From the NCBI GenBank assembly GCA_023129115.1, contig JAGMCR010000015.1:1-64000 (forward strand): a DNA stretch of 64,000 nucleotides. The letters run 5' to 3'. Shown in pieces: positions 1 through 10,486 of this stretch. The notes below the pieces were generated by a model. It saw only the letters and a list, made by a program, of their open reading frames with translations. It ran no database searches and had not been told where the DNA came from. The first letter of the stretch is position 1. Each line of letters opens with the position of its first letter. This DNA is from Candidatus Iainarchaeum sp. Its GTDB lineage: Archaea; B1Sed10-29; WALL01. The position numbers and the translations under genes are program-made.

Positions 1-2
1 AG

Positions 3-3000
3 GCAGGTGCAGCCGAGCCAGAGGCTCCGGCAGAAGCCCCCGAAGAGGTTCGTCTCACCGAAGACTCGCTCGCCGAGGCGACGGAGAAGCAGTTGCGTGG
101 CGAGGACATTCAGCTGTTCCGCGACAAGGTTCATAAAGTGGCGGAGGATGCGCTTGTAGGCAGCGAGGAAGCGATGCTGCAGATTTATGATGTCTTCAAC
201 GACCCGAGCAAGTACGCGTGGATGAATGACGTCGAAAAGCAAGCGATTGTGAAAATCCGCACGGACGCTTCAATCGTCAAGAAGGTTGGCGACGCGCTCG
301 AGCCGAAGGGCTTGGCACGCGAGAAAGTCGGTGCGGCGATTGAGCACCTCGAGTCCTTGAGGGGGGGATGGATTATCCGGAGGAAGCCGGAGTACCGCGA
401 CATCACTGACGTCGCTAATGCGGTGTACGGAGAGCTTGACAAGCCCGTGCCAATGAAGATTAAGGCTGATGACCTCAAGGACGCATACGACTTGATTAGG
501 GAGGGTACTGCAGAAGACCTTCTCGGGGAAATGGCCGAGAAGGCTGACGCGAAGGAGAAGAGAGATAAGACTGCCGCGGAAAAGAGGGACATAGCGGCTA
601 CCGCGGCTGCCACGGTTGCCAGGCTTACGGCGAGAAAGGCGCAGATGGAGGCCGAGGCAAACAGGCTTGCCGGGGAAGTGGCTGACGCCAAGCTGGCGGA
701 CGAGCAGCTCAGCAAGGACTACTTTGAAGAAGCTGTTGCCCAGATGGAGGCGGGCGACCCCACCAACGAAGCGTTCTTCTTTGATTTCCTCAACAAGGCC
801 AGGGAGAAGCTTGAGGCGCTCGGCGTCGGCGAAACAGCCATTGACAACTACATTTCGGTAGTGAGGGAGAATACGCTTCCGGTTGATACCAGGAAGACCG
901 CGCTCGAAGGCCTGCGCAACCTTCTCGTTTCGGAAGTAACGAAAAACGTTCGGGACGCCGAGAGAGTGAAGGCGGAAGAGGCGGAGCAGCTCCGCATTGA
1001 GCAGGAAGCGCAGAAGAAGATTGAGGAAGAGCAGAAGAAGCGCGACGAAGAACAGAAGAAGATTGAGGAAAAGGAAAAGAAGAAGCGCGAGGAAAAGGAA
1101 AAGAAGAAACTCGAGAAAGAAGAGAAGAAGCGGCTCAAGGACGAGTACAGCCGCTCCAGCGAGTCGTTCATGCAATTGATGTTTGTCGGCGACAAAGTCA
1201 AGGACAGGGCCCTTGCAGAAGTGGAAAAGAAGAAGAAAGGCATTGAGACGCGCGGCATGGATATGGGACTGTTTGGGAGGACAATGAAGAAGGGCAAGCC
1301 GAAGAACCAGGACAAGCAGTCGGTCGTGTATGCGAACCGGCTATACCAATTGATTGGCGAGGAAGTCCCACGGTGGCTTACCCCCGATAAGCTGGAGAGC
1401 GCGCACGACAAGCTGATTGATATGGAGGAGAAGAAGGCCAAGAAAAACCTGCCCGCCTACTCCGACCTTGTCGCGGGGAGGGCTAACAACGTAAGGAGCA
1501 TCGTGGCTGATGCAGCAGGCAAGGCCCTCACCTCAGGAGACACTGCCTCGAAGAATCGGCTTATCGGGCTGCTCAGGGATGGCGTGCTGGACAGCGAGGA
1601 GCTGGCTGACTCCCGCCTGGCCGCGGCCAAGGCGCTCATGGAAAGGGGCGCACTGGTCAACAGGGAGTGGTTCACTGACGAGGACATGGAGAAGCTTGCG
1701 CCCGACATCCGCGCGATTTCGAATCACTTCATAAGCACAATTGTGGCAGCGCGAGAGCCTGTGGAGCCTCCTGAAGAAGGCGCTGGGCCGAAGGGCCTGA
1801 CCACGAAAGAAGCCGAAGAGCTGGACTTCGAGAACTACAGGGAGACGGGCAAGCTCTTCAGGCTGTTCAACAGTGGCATGCTTGCCGGCGACGAACTCGC
1901 CGACGAGCGCGTCAAGGCCGCGAAAGAGCTTGGCACCAGGCACTGGTTCGTCAGCCGCAAGCGGCTTACCGAAGAGGACAAGAAAAAGATGACCGAGTAC
2001 GTCGAGACAATGTCCAAGCTTGATGACACGACCGAGGTCATCATGCTGAACATGGAGAACCTCATCAGTTCGCGGGCGCTTTCCCCGGAAGACAAGAAAA
2101 AAGGCGAGGCCACGCTCACGAAGTGGAGGAAGGCCAAGGTGGAAAAGGAAGAGAAGGAGCGGAAGCGCATCAAGCGCGAGGCGCGCCAGCCGATACTTGC
2201 TAATACCCTGATGTCTAACCTAACTCCCAAGCCCGAGCGCGACGAGGTCGAGGCCAAGCTCACGAAGATGTTCAACAACAAGTCCCTTGTGGGGAGCGCG
2301 CGCGGCAACTTCATTTATTACGAGCTGTCGCACGGCAAAAAGTTGGACAAGGGCAAGTTTGGCGCTGGCGAAGTCGGTGCCAACGACAAGGCAAAGCTCT
2401 TCGAGAGGGTCGAGGACTTGCTTACCCGGGACTATACCGAGGAAATGGAGGACAGCCTCTCGAACATCCTGGACGCGGACGTCCTGACGGCCGACCAAAT
2501 TGGCAAGGTCCGCAACTTCCTCGAGGCGGGCAAGGCCGAAAAGGAGCGGCTGGCCGAAGAAGAGAGGCTCCGGCAGGAAAAGGAAAAGCAGGAGCAGGAG
2601 GCAGAGGCGGAGCGCCAGAAGCAGGCCGAAGAAGAGCGCAAGAGGCAGGAGGCCGAGGCAGAGGCCGAGCGCAAGAAACAGGCGGAACTCCAGAAGGCCG
2701 AAGCGGAAGAGCAGCAGGTCAAGGACGAGATTGCGTCGTTGAAGCTGGAAGACCTCGAAAACGCCCTTAAGGAAGGCGATGACTACAAGACCTACTTGAT
2801 GACGCGGAAGGGCTTCAACGATACACAGGCGGACTCGTTCATGTCCAAGCTCGAGACCACGATAGAGCTCAAGGCGGGGCAGATGAAGGCGGCTGCCGAG
2901 AGCCAGTACAAGGACAAGATTCTCACGGCGCAGCGCTTCAAGGGCCGTGAGTTCACTGACCTTATTGCCTTGATTAACGCTGCCAAAGCGGGTACAGTGT

Positions 3001-4817
3001 CTGCGTATCGTGGGCTTGGGATAAACGCGGGCAGGACGGTTTCCGACAGGCGGATGGAGATGGAGCTCAACCTGCTCATAGGCGACCGTCGTGAGATGGA
3101 GGACGAGATTAAGGCCCAGCAAAAAAAGAAGGCGGACGCCATCAAGCTGGGGGACACCCATGTTGCGCTTCACCCAGTAGAAAAAATGGAACTCCCTGAG
3201 CTGAAGAAGCTCTCGCGGCAGGTGGAGGAGACAAAGGCTGCTGACTCGAAGAAGGACTTCGATTACGTTATTGAGCGCGGCAGGGGAATCTCGACGGAGC
3301 AGGCCGAGCACGAGCTTGGGCGGTACAGGGCCGAGAAGGATAAGATAGCCCTGCGGATAAGCGTGGAGAAGGCCAAGCTGGAGAAGGAGCGCCTCGAGAA
3401 GCAAAAGGCTGAGGCCGAGAAGCAGGGGCGCGAGGACAAGAGGACAGAGGCCGAGAAAAAGAAGGCCGACGAGGAGAGGGCCAAGCGCATGGCAGCCATC
3501 ATGCCTGCGGGCTGGGAGGCAAAGAAGGGCGCTGACTTCGACGCATTTTACGCAGACGCCATAAGCAAAATAGGCCCCCTTACTGTTCCAGGCATGGACC
3601 CAAAAGAAAAAGAAGCCCTTGAAAATACCAAGGAAGAGCTCCAGGCAGAAGTCTACAGAAGGGCGCTGCGGACTGCCGTGGACCGCCTCACCGGCTTGTC
3701 CGACAATGACTTCGGGAGGGCGAGGCTGCTCTCCCAGGACCTAAGGGCCTATGGAAACGAGATTTTGACTGGCATCAGGAAGGAAGACGTGGACGAGCTG
3801 AACAGGGGCCGGATGGACCGTGAGCTGAAGCAAATCAACTTCGAGGCCGCGCTTTTGCAGGGCAAGGAGGCGGGGGGGGAGTCCGCGTACTTCTTGAAGG
3901 AGCAGGGCAGCATCACGCTTCCGGCGGACCAGGTCGCGCTGCTGAAGGAGCGCAACGTAAGCCTAGAGAAGCTTGGCGTCAAGGTAGAGGCAGAGCCCAA
4001 GGTCGTCACGGTGAAGAGGAAGGGTAAGAAAGTACCAAAGAAGGAAGAAAAAAAGAAGCCCAAGAAAGAAGAAAAGCCCAAGGAGCCAGCCAAGGTCAAG
4101 GGAAAGAAGGCGACAGAAAAGGAAACAGCAGCGCCTGAAGAGATTGCCGCGGACGTCACTTCCGAAGAGAAAGAAAAGAAAACAGTCACGCCGATGAAAG
4201 TGAAAATGCCCAAGGGCGCAAAGAAGCCGACCAAGAAAAAGCCTGCGACGCCTGACGAGATAGTCGATGACATCAAGGGTGAGGGCACTGGCAAGGAAGA
4301 GCCGAAGTCAGAAAGAGAGGAGCAGCGAAAAGAGGCGAATGAGCTTATCGAGGACCTTTCTGCGCTTATGGGGGGCTTTTTTGAGAGTAGGTTTGAGGTA
4401 GAAGGATATCGTAAAACCTTTAAAAAGATGTTCGAAGAAGAGCCGTATCATGTTTTCCTTGAACAGATAGATAAGTTTAGGGATAACGTGGCAGACACTA
4501 AACAACAGAAGGCCGACAAGGAGTTCATGGCAAGGCAGAAAAAAGAGCAGGACGCCCGGGAAAGAAGGAAAAAAGCCGAAGAACAAATGGAGGCAGACCG
4601 AAAACTAAGAAACACGCGGAGGAAAGTGACCATTACAAAAAGCGAGCTTTTGAAAATTGGGGGCGAGCCCGAGAAAAAGAAGCCCGCGCCGAAGGAAGAG
4701 CCCAAGGAAAAGAAGCCAAAGAAAAAGAAGAAGCCTGAGGAAGAAGGCGAAAGCGCCGAGGACAAGAAACTCGCGGAGATGCTGGCCAAGCAGGAACAAA
4801 AAAAGACGGAAGAGTGA
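3..4817 (+). CDS. Very long charged coiled-coil protein, 5' end truncated by window start
   Basis: Frame stays open to base 3 (AGAAEPEAPAEAPEEVRLTEDSLAEATEKQLRGED...); K/E-rich heptad-like stretches; the TTG at 93 is probably not the true start. Confidence 0.85.
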   Translation, partial: AGAAEPEAPAEAPEEVRLTEDSLAEATEKQLRGEDIQLFRDKVHKVAEDALVGSEEAMLQIYDVFNDPSKYAWMNDVEKQAIVKIRTDASIVKKVGDALEPKGLAREKVGAAIEHLESLRGGWIIRRKPEYRDITDVANAVYGELDKPVPMKIKADDLKDAYDLIREGTAEDLLGEMAEKADAKEKRDKTAAEKRDIAATAAATVARLTARKAQMEAEANRLAGEVADAKLADEQLSKDYFEEAVAQMEAGDPTNEAFFFDFLNKAREKLEALGVGETAIDNYISVVRENTLPVDTRKTALEGLRNLLVSEVTKNVRDAERVKAEEAEQLRIEQEAQKKIEEEQKKRDEEQKKIEEKEKKKREEKEKKKLEKEEKKRLKDEYSRSSESFMQLMFVGDKVKDRALAEVEKKKKGIETRGMDMGLFGRTMKKGKPKNQDKQSVVYANRLYQLIGEEVPRWLTPDKLESAHDKLIDMEEKKAKKNLPAYSDLVAGRANNVRSIVADAAGKALTSGDTASKNRLIGLLRDGVLDSEELADSRLAAAKALMERGALVNREWFTDEDMEKLAPDIRAISNHFISTIVAAREPVEPPEEGAGPKGLTTKEAEELDFENYRETGKLFRLFNSGMLAGDELADERVKAAKELGTRHWFVSRKRLTEEDKKKMTEYVETMSKLDDTTEVIMLNMENLISSRALSPEDKKKGEATLTKWRKAKVEKEEKERKRIKREARQPILANTLMSNLTPKPERDEVEAKLTKMFNNKSLVGSARGNFIYYELSHGKKLDKGKFGAGEVGANDKAKLFERVEDLLTRDYTEEMEDSLSNILDADVLTADQIGKVRNFLEAGKAEKERLAEEERLRQEKEKQEQEAEAERQKQAEEERKRQEAEAEAERKKQAELQKAEAEEQQVKDEIASLKLEDLENALKEGDDYKTYLMTRKGFNDTQADSFMSKLETTIELKAGQMKAAAESQYKDKILTAQRFKGREFTDLIALINAAKAGTVSAYRGLGINAGRTVSDRRMEMELNLLIGDRREMEDEIKAQQKKKADAIKLGDTHVALHPVEKMELPELKKLSRQVEETKAADSKKDFDYVIERGRGISTEQAEHELGRYRAEKDKIALRISVEKAKLEKERLEKQKAEAEKQGREDKRTEAEKKKADEERAKRMAAIMPAGWEAKKGADFDAFYADAISKIGPLTVPGMDPKEKEALENTKEELQAEVYRRALRTAVDRLTGLSDNDFGRARLLSQDLRAYGNEILTGIRKEDVDELNRGRMDRELKQINFEAALLQGKEAGGESAYFLKEQGSITLPADQVALLKERNVSLEKLGVKVEAEPKVVTVKRKGKKVPKKEEKKKPKKEEKPKEPAKVKGKKATEKETAAPEEIAADVTSEEKEKKTVTPMKVKMPKGAKKPTKKKPATPDEIVDDIKGEGTGKEEPKSEREEQRKEANELIEDLSALMGGFFESRFEVEGYRKTFKKMFEEEPYHVFLEQIDKFRDNVADTKQQKADKEFMARQKKEQDARERRKKAEEQMEADRKLRNTRRKVTITKSELLKIGGEPEKKKPAPKEEPKEKKPKKKKKPEEEGESAEDKKLAEMLAKQEQKKTEE

Positions 4818-4855
4818 ATAATCATTAACCCCACCCACGCGCAAAAAGTGAGCCA

Positions 4856-7639
4856 ATGCGTTACGATTTTAGTGCAGCAGAAAAAAAGTGGCCCGAGAAA
4901 TGGGAGGGACTAGGCGCCTCGATGCAGGCCGACGCTGACGCCAAGTCAGCGTCCCCGCCACGCGACAAAAAGTTCTTCATGCACTTCGCCTACCCCGGGA
5001 TTTCCGGGTACCAGCACGTGGGCCACATGCGCGGCTTCTCGTATACTGACATCATTTGCCGGTACAAGCGAATGACCGGCCACTCAGTGTTCTTCCCGAT
5101 TGGCACGCACGCCACGGGCAACCAGGCCCTCGGGTTCGCCAGCAAGGTAAAGAAAAAAGACAAGACCTGGCTCGACTACCTCGAGGCCAACGGCTACCCC
5201 ATGAACGAAATCAAGAAAATGGAGAGCGTCGACACCGTCGTCGACTACTTCAACAAAAACTACCAGGAAAACTGGAGGCTCTTCGGCTTCCTCGCAGACT
5301 TCAATTCATTCACCTGCACGACTTACCCCGAGTACCAAAAATTCATCCAATGGCAGTTCCGCAAGCTCAACGGGCTCGGCCTCCTCGTGCAAAAGCCGTA
5401 CTACGCCACGTTCTGCCCCAACTGCGGCCCGGTGGCAGTCGACCCCAGCGAGACCGACATCTCCAGGGGCGGCACCGCGGAAAAGCACGAGTACACCCTC
5501 CTGAAATTCAAGCTCGGCAGCGACTACATAGTCGCGGCCACGCTCCGGCCCGAGACCGTGTTCGGCCAGACCAACCTCTGGGCAGACCCGTGCCAGGAAT
5601 ACGTCAAAGTAAAAGTCGGCAATGAAACGTGGATTTGCTCGCCCCAGTGCGCCGAAAAATTGTCGTTCCAGAAAGAAGGCGTCAAGACCATCGCGAAAAC
5701 AAGCGGCAGCGAGCTAATCGGCCTCAAAGCGCTCGCGCCCGGGGTCGACCGCGAAATCCCAATCCTGCCCTCCAAATTCGTTGACCCGAACGTCGGGACC
5801 GGGCTCGTGACAAGCGTTCCCAGCGACGCGCCGTACGACTGGATGGCTCTCCACGACCTGCAGAAAGAGGGCAAGCACAAGGACATAAAGGTAATCCCAA
5901 TCATCAAGTCCAGGGGATGGGGCGACACCGCCGCGCTCAGGATTTGCGGGCAAATGAAAATCAAGGACCAGAACGACCCCCGGCTCGAGGACGCCACAAA
6001 AGAAATCTACAAGAGCGGCTTCCACACCGGCGTCATGAACGAGAACTGCGGCGAGTACGCGGGCATGCCGGTCGAGCGGGCCAAGGACCAGGTCAAGGAA
6101 TGGCTCATCTCGGAAAACAAGGCCGACATAATGTACGACCTCAGCGAAGAAGTCGTGTGCCGCTGCGGCGGGCACGTCGTGGTGAAGCTAATCCCGGACG
6201 CGTGGTTCATCAACTACGCGGACGAAGAGCTCACGCTCAAGTCCAAGGGCCACGCAGAGGGCATGGACATAATGCCCGGCCAGTACAAGGAAAACATTGA
6301 GGGCGTCCTCGACTGGTTCCAGGAGCGCGCGTGCGCTCGGCTCGGCAACTGGCTCGGCACGCCCCTTCCGTTCGACGAGAAGTGGACCATCGAGCCCATT
6401 TCCGACTCCACTCTTTATCCGGCGTTCTACGTGGTGTCGCGCTTCGTCAATAATGGAGAGCTGAAAACAGAGGACCTCACCGAAGAGTTTTTCGACTACG
6501 TCTTCCTCGCCAAAGGAAAAGGAAGGCCCGCGTGGGACAAGGTCCGCAAAGAGTTCGACTACTGGTACCCAGTCGACATCAACCTCGGCGGCAAAGAGCA
6601 CCAGACAGTGCACTTCCCGGTCTACATAATGAACCACGTTGCCATACTGCCCGCGGACAAGTGGCCGCGCGGCATTTTCGTGAACTACTGGATAGTCGGC
6701 AAGGGCGGGAAAATCTCCAAGTCCAAGGGCGGCGCGTCCGCCTCTCCACAGGAGGCGGCCAAGCGCTTTTCCGTGGACGGGCTCCGCCTCTACTACGCGC
6801 ACGTCGGCTCGCCGCACACCGACATCGAGTGGGACGAGGACACCGCGTTCTCGTACAAGTCCCACATTGAGGGCATTTACTCGCTGGTGCACCGGTTCAA
6901 GGGCTTCGACAAGGCTTCTTCGCCGATGGACGCCTGGCTCGTCTCGCGCTTCAACACGCGCCTGAAGCAATACACCAAAGCGATGGAAAAATACGACTTG
7001 CGCACCGCGGTTGGTTCCATGCTATTCGACTTCCAGCGCGAGCTCGCGTGGTACGAGAAGCGCGGCGGCAACAGCAAGGCCGCCAAGGCAATAGTCATGG
7101 ACTGGCTGAAATGCCTCACCCCGTTCATTCCCTTCGTCGCGGAAGAGTGCTGGGAAATGCTGGGGTGCAAGGGATTGGTTTCCACGCAGGAAATCCCGGC
7201 GGCGGACGAAACAAAAATCGACGCCCGCGCAGAGCTCGCAGAAGAAATCACGCGCTCTGTCGAGCAGGACATTCTGCACGTAATCCGCCTCGCCAAAATC
7301 CAGCCGAAGAAAATAACTCTCTTCGTCGCCCCTGCGTGGAAGCGCACTGCGTGGGAAAAGGCGCGCTCGCTCGGCCGCAAGACATTGATGCCCGAATTAA
7401 TGAAGCTGCCCGAGCTAAAGTCCAAAGAAGGCGCCGCGTTCGCGGGCTTTCTCCAGAAAAAGTTCCACGAGCTGCGCGACATTCCTGGTGAGGCAGAAGA
7501 AAAAGAGGCGCTGGAGACAGCGGCGGGCTATCTGTCAGGGAAGTTCAATTCAAAAGTTGAAGTAGTACTGGCGTCAGCGTCCAAGCCGCCAAAATCAAAG
7601 AACGCGGTTCCCGGCAAGCCGGCTATTCTAGTTGAGTGA
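4856..7639 (+). CDS. leuS: Leucyl-tRNA synthetase, archaeal type
   Basis: FAYPGISGYQHVGHMRGFSYTDII, editing domain, KISKSKGG (KMSKS-like) motif, 927 aa. Confidence 0.95.
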   Translation: MRYDFSAAEKKWPEKWEGLGASMQADADAKSASPPRDKKFFMHFAYPGISGYQHVGHMRGFSYTDIICRYKRMTGHSVFFPIGTHATGNQALGFASKVKKKDKTWLDYLEANGYPMNEIKKMESVDTVVDYFNKNYQENWRLFGFLADFNSFTCTTYPEYQKFIQWQFRKLNGLGLLVQKPYYATFCPNCGPVAVDPSETDISRGGTAEKHEYTLLKFKLGSDYIVAATLRPETVFGQTNLWADPCQEYVKVKVGNETWICSPQCAEKLSFQKEGVKTIAKTSGSELIGLKALAPGVDREIPILPSKFVDPNVGTGLVTSVPSDAPYDWMALHDLQKEGKHKDIKVIPIIKSRGWGDTAALRICGQMKIKDQNDPRLEDATKEIYKSGFHTGVMNENCGEYAGMPVERAKDQVKEWLISENKADIMYDLSEEVVCRCGGHVVVKLIPDAWFINYADEELTLKSKGHAEGMDIMPGQYKENIEGVLDWFQERACARLGNWLGTPLPFDEKWTIEPISDSTLYPAFYVVSRFVNNGELKTEDLTEEFFDYVFLAKGKGRPAWDKVRKEFDYWYPVDINLGGKEHQTVHFPVYIMNHVAILPADKWPRGIFVNYWIVGKGGKISKSKGGASASPQEAAKRFSVDGLRLYYAHVGSPHTDIEWDEDTAFSYKSHIEGIYSLVHRFKGFDKASSPMDAWLVSRFNTRLKQYTKAMEKYDLRTAVGSMLFDFQRELAWYEKRGGNSKAAKAIVMDWLKCLTPFIPFVAEECWEMLGCKGLVSTQEIPAADETKIDARAELAEEITRSVEQDILHVIRLAKIQPKKITLFVAPAWKRTAWEKARSLGRKTLMPELMKLPELKSKEGAAFAGFLQKKFHELRDIPGEAEEKEALETAAGYLSGKFNSKVEVVLASASKPPKSKNAVPGKPAILVE

Positions 7640-7760
7640 TGAGCGCGTCCAGCTTGTTGCTCTCGTCAAGCAAGTTCCTGACTACCTTCGGGACGTCGCT
7701 CACCGGCACGCCGAGTATTTCCGCGACCTGCTTCAGCAGTGCCTCGCTCTCCCTCGTCAT
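7623..7760 (-). CDS. 45-aa helical microprotein coupled to alaS (not in supplied ORF list)
   Basis: MTRESEALLKQVAEILGVPVSDVPKVVRNLLDESNKLDALITQLE*; its ATG overlaps the alaS TGA (ATGA); 3' end overlaps the leuS 3' end. Confidence 0.6.
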   Translation of the reverse strand: MTRESEALLKQVAEILGVPVSDVPKVVRNLLDESNKLDALITQLE

Positions 7761-10474
7761 TTCAGCGTCGCCTCCACGCGCCTGTTCACGTCTTCCATGA
7801 GCTTGTCAATCGCGGCCTTTTGCGACAGCGGAATCACGCCCTCGCCCTTCGTTGGCGGGCCGCCGCCCCCACCGCCGAGCTTCTTGCACAGCTCCTGGAC
7901 TATCTTGCCCGAGCTGATCCCCTCCTTGAGGAACTCTTCGCCAGTGGAAGAGAACACGTACACCTGGTCCTTGATGCCGACCAGGAAAAGGAACGTCCTC
8001 GGGCCGCTCAGCTGCCTCGAAATCTCGCGCAGGTAGTCCATGTTCGCGTTGTCCACTTTGGTAATCAGCACGCGGTACTTCTTGAGCGCGCGCATCTGCA
8101 TCTGCTTTATCTTGCCCTTCGCATTTTTCCTGCGGAGCTCGTCCACTTTTTTGCGCTTGGCCTTCCAGTCCGCCATGAGCTTTTCCACTGCCCTGGGAAC
8201 TCCCTCGTCGCCCACCATCAGCAGGCCCGCGGCCTCGCCCAGCAGCCGGTCCATCTCGCCCAGGTAATTGTCCGCCGCCCTGCCCGCGCGGAACCAGACG
8301 CGCACGATGCCGTCCTGGATTTTTTCGGTGGAAGTAATCACGACTTTCTCGACTTCGCCCGTATTGTCCGCGTGCGTCCCGCCGCACGCCTCTGTGTCCC
8401 AGTCCGGGATGCTGACTATCCGCAATTCCCTTTCGGGGACCGCGCCGCCCTGGTAAAGCCTGAACCCGTACTCCCTCTCGGCCTCGGCGCGCGGCATCAC
8501 TGCCTTGTGCACAGTGCGGCCCTCGGCGACTACCTTGTTCGCGAGGCCCTCGATTTCCTGTACCTGTTCCGCACCCGGGTTTTCGTAATGCGTAATGTCA
8601 AGGTGCGCCTTGGAAACGCCTTTCTGCGCGCCGGCCTGCCACACGTGCTCGCCGAGCACCCTCCTCGCCGCGCCGTTGACCAGGTGCGCCGCAGTATGGT
8701 GCTGCGTCAGCTGCTTCCTCCGCTCGGCGTCGACCTCGCCCTGCACGTCGCCGCTCAGGCGCTTGTCCACCTGGTGCAGTATGACGCCGCTGACAATCTG
8801 CACGTTGTTCACGCGCTCCTTGTTCAAGTACCCGGTGTCGTGGTCCTGCCCGCCGGACTCTGCGTAGAACGCGCTCCTGTCGAGCACGGCCCAGTCCTTG
8901 CCGCCAATCCTCTTGTTGCCCAGGACTTTTGCCTTGAACTTCAGCGGCTTGCCGTAAAACAATTTCTTTGTCTGCGGCAAATCGCCCACGTCAATTACTT
9001 CGGCTTCTTTGTCTTCCTTCGTCATGTGCCTCTCGGTCATTTTCGAGTAAAAGTCCGCGGGCACCTCGAACTTTTTGCCGCTCTTTTCGGCGACTTCCTT
9101 GATTAGTTCGGGCGTGATGCCCTGTGACTCGTAAAGCTCCTGCATCTTGTCCGCGCCAATCGGCTTCTTCGACGCGATGAGGCTCGTGACCACCCTCCGC
9201 GCGCGGTGCATGGTCTGCTTGTACTTTTTCTTCTCCACGCCAAGGATTTCTTTGTACTGCTCCTTGTGCTCCGCGAGCTCGGGGAACAGCGGCTTCAGGT
9301 AGTCCGCGTGCCATGCGCTCACCTCGGCGAGGTCCAGCCCGAAGTTGAACTTTTCGTTTAATCCCATCGCCCTGCGCGCGATTACGCGGAGGTTGTACCC
9401 GCCGCCCACGTTGCTCGGCAGGCCCGAGTCGCTGATTGCGAACGCGAGCGCCCGCGCGTGGTCCGCAATCGCGTAAAGCGCCTCCATTGGCGCGATTTGG
9501 GCGGACAATTCCCTTGCGCCGAGGCCCATTTTCTTGGCAACGCCCGCCCGCGACTTCTCGAGGTCGCGCTCGTCCGCGTTGATTGACCCAGCGAGCTTCG
9601 AGTACTCCAAAAACAATTTCTCGTCGTACTTGACCCCGCTCTCTTTCTTTAGCCTGCCCATCACGGGCCCGAACACCGCGTCGTACGCCGTCGGGGTGCC
9701 CTGCGTAATCCACGTGAACCGCTCGTGGCCCGCGCCCATGTCGATTACTTTCTGGTCCATTACTTTGTAGTTGTCGATTGTCCCGAGGAATTCGGTGAAC
9801 ACCGCGTTGCCGAGCTCGAGCCCGTCCACATAATACTCGAGGCTCGACCCGAACGCGTTTGGCCCCGCCCAGATGTCCTCCGTCCACACGACTTTTTCTT
9901 CTGGAATCCCGAGCGCCTCGGTGAGGAACCGCTGGTCCAGGTCGACGCACCGGTCCTTCCAGTACCCGCCTTTTTCGCCGCTTATCGCGTGCTGGCCAAT
10001 CATGGTGAAGCACGACATGTGCCTCCCCGACACGCCGATGTTGGGGATGTCGTTGAACCGCAGGCAAACCTGCGGCACAACAAGCGGGTTCGCCGGCAGC
10101 TCGAACACGGTCTTCCCCCCCGCGCTGCGCTGGAAGTCCACAATTGATGCAACAGTAAAGTACAGCCCGGGGAACCACCTGCAAATCACGGGGTACCGCT
10201 TTATGGGCGTGTGCCCTTCCTTGGAAAAGAACTTTTCAATCGCGTCCCACGTCTGGATGTAGTCCAACTTCTTTTTTGTTGGCGGCTTGCCGAGGAACTC
10301 GTACTCTCCGCACGGCGGGTCGCCGCACAACTCCCGGTCGGTGAGGCTCCAGAACCACTTGCCGCAGTTCGGGCACTTTTTCCTTGTCCAGCCCTCGTCG
10401 AAGAGCGATACCCTCCAGTACCTGTCCGGGTCCTTCTGGAATAATTTCATGACTCGGCTCTTGTCGATTCCCAT
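7757..10474 (-). CDS. alaS: Alanyl-tRNA synthetase, archaeal type
   Basis: RYWRVSLFDEGWTRKKCPNCGKWFW N-terminus, HHTAAHLVNGAARRVLGEH, CGGTHADNTGEV motifs. Confidence 0.95.
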   Translation of the reverse strand: MGIDKSRVMKLFQKDPDRYWRVSLFDEGWTRKKCPNCGKWFWSLTDRELCGDPPCGEYEFLGKPPTKKKLDYIQTWDAIEKFFSKEGHTPIKRYPVICRWFPGLYFTVASIVDFQRSAGGKTVFELPANPLVVPQVCLRFNDIPNIGVSGRHMSCFTMIGQHAISGEKGGYWKDRCVDLDQRFLTEALGIPEEKVVWTEDIWAGPNAFGSSLEYYVDGLELGNAVFTEFLGTIDNYKVMDQKVIDMGAGHERFTWITQGTPTAYDAVFGPVMGRLKKESGVKYDEKLFLEYSKLAGSINADERDLEKSRAGVAKKMGLGARELSAQIAPMEALYAIADHARALAFAISDSGLPSNVGGGYNLRVIARRAMGLNEKFNFGLDLAEVSAWHADYLKPLFPELAEHKEQYKEILGVEKKKYKQTMHRARRVVTSLIASKKPIGADKMQELYESQGITPELIKEVAEKSGKKFEVPADFYSKMTERHMTKEDKEAEVIDVGDLPQTKKLFYGKPLKFKAKVLGNKRIGGKDWAVLDRSAFYAESGGQDHDTGYLNKERVNNVQIVSGVILHQVDKRLSGDVQGEVDAERRKQLTQHHTAAHLVNGAARRVLGEHVWQAGAQKGVSKAHLDITHYENPGAEQVQEIEGLANKVVAEGRTVHKAVMPRAEAEREYGFRLYQGGAVPERELRIVSIPDWDTEACGGTHADNTGEVEKVVITSTEKIQDGIVRVWFRAGRAADNYLGEMDRLLGEAAGLLMVGDEGVPRAVEKLMADWKAKRKKVDELRRKNAKGKIKQMQMRALKKYRVLITKVDNANMDYLREISRQLSGPRTFLFLVGIKDQVYVFSSTGEEFLKEGISSGKIVQELCKKLGGGGGGPPTKGEGVIPLSQKAAIDKLMEDVNRRVEATLK

Positions 10475-10486
10475 AACCAGCCCTTA

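Noticed and set aside
270-1175. Large minus-strand ORFs inside 3..4817 and inside leuS/alaS
   Set aside because: Leu/Phe-rich or Arg-rich antisense shadows of GC-rich, Lys/Glu-rich coding sequence.
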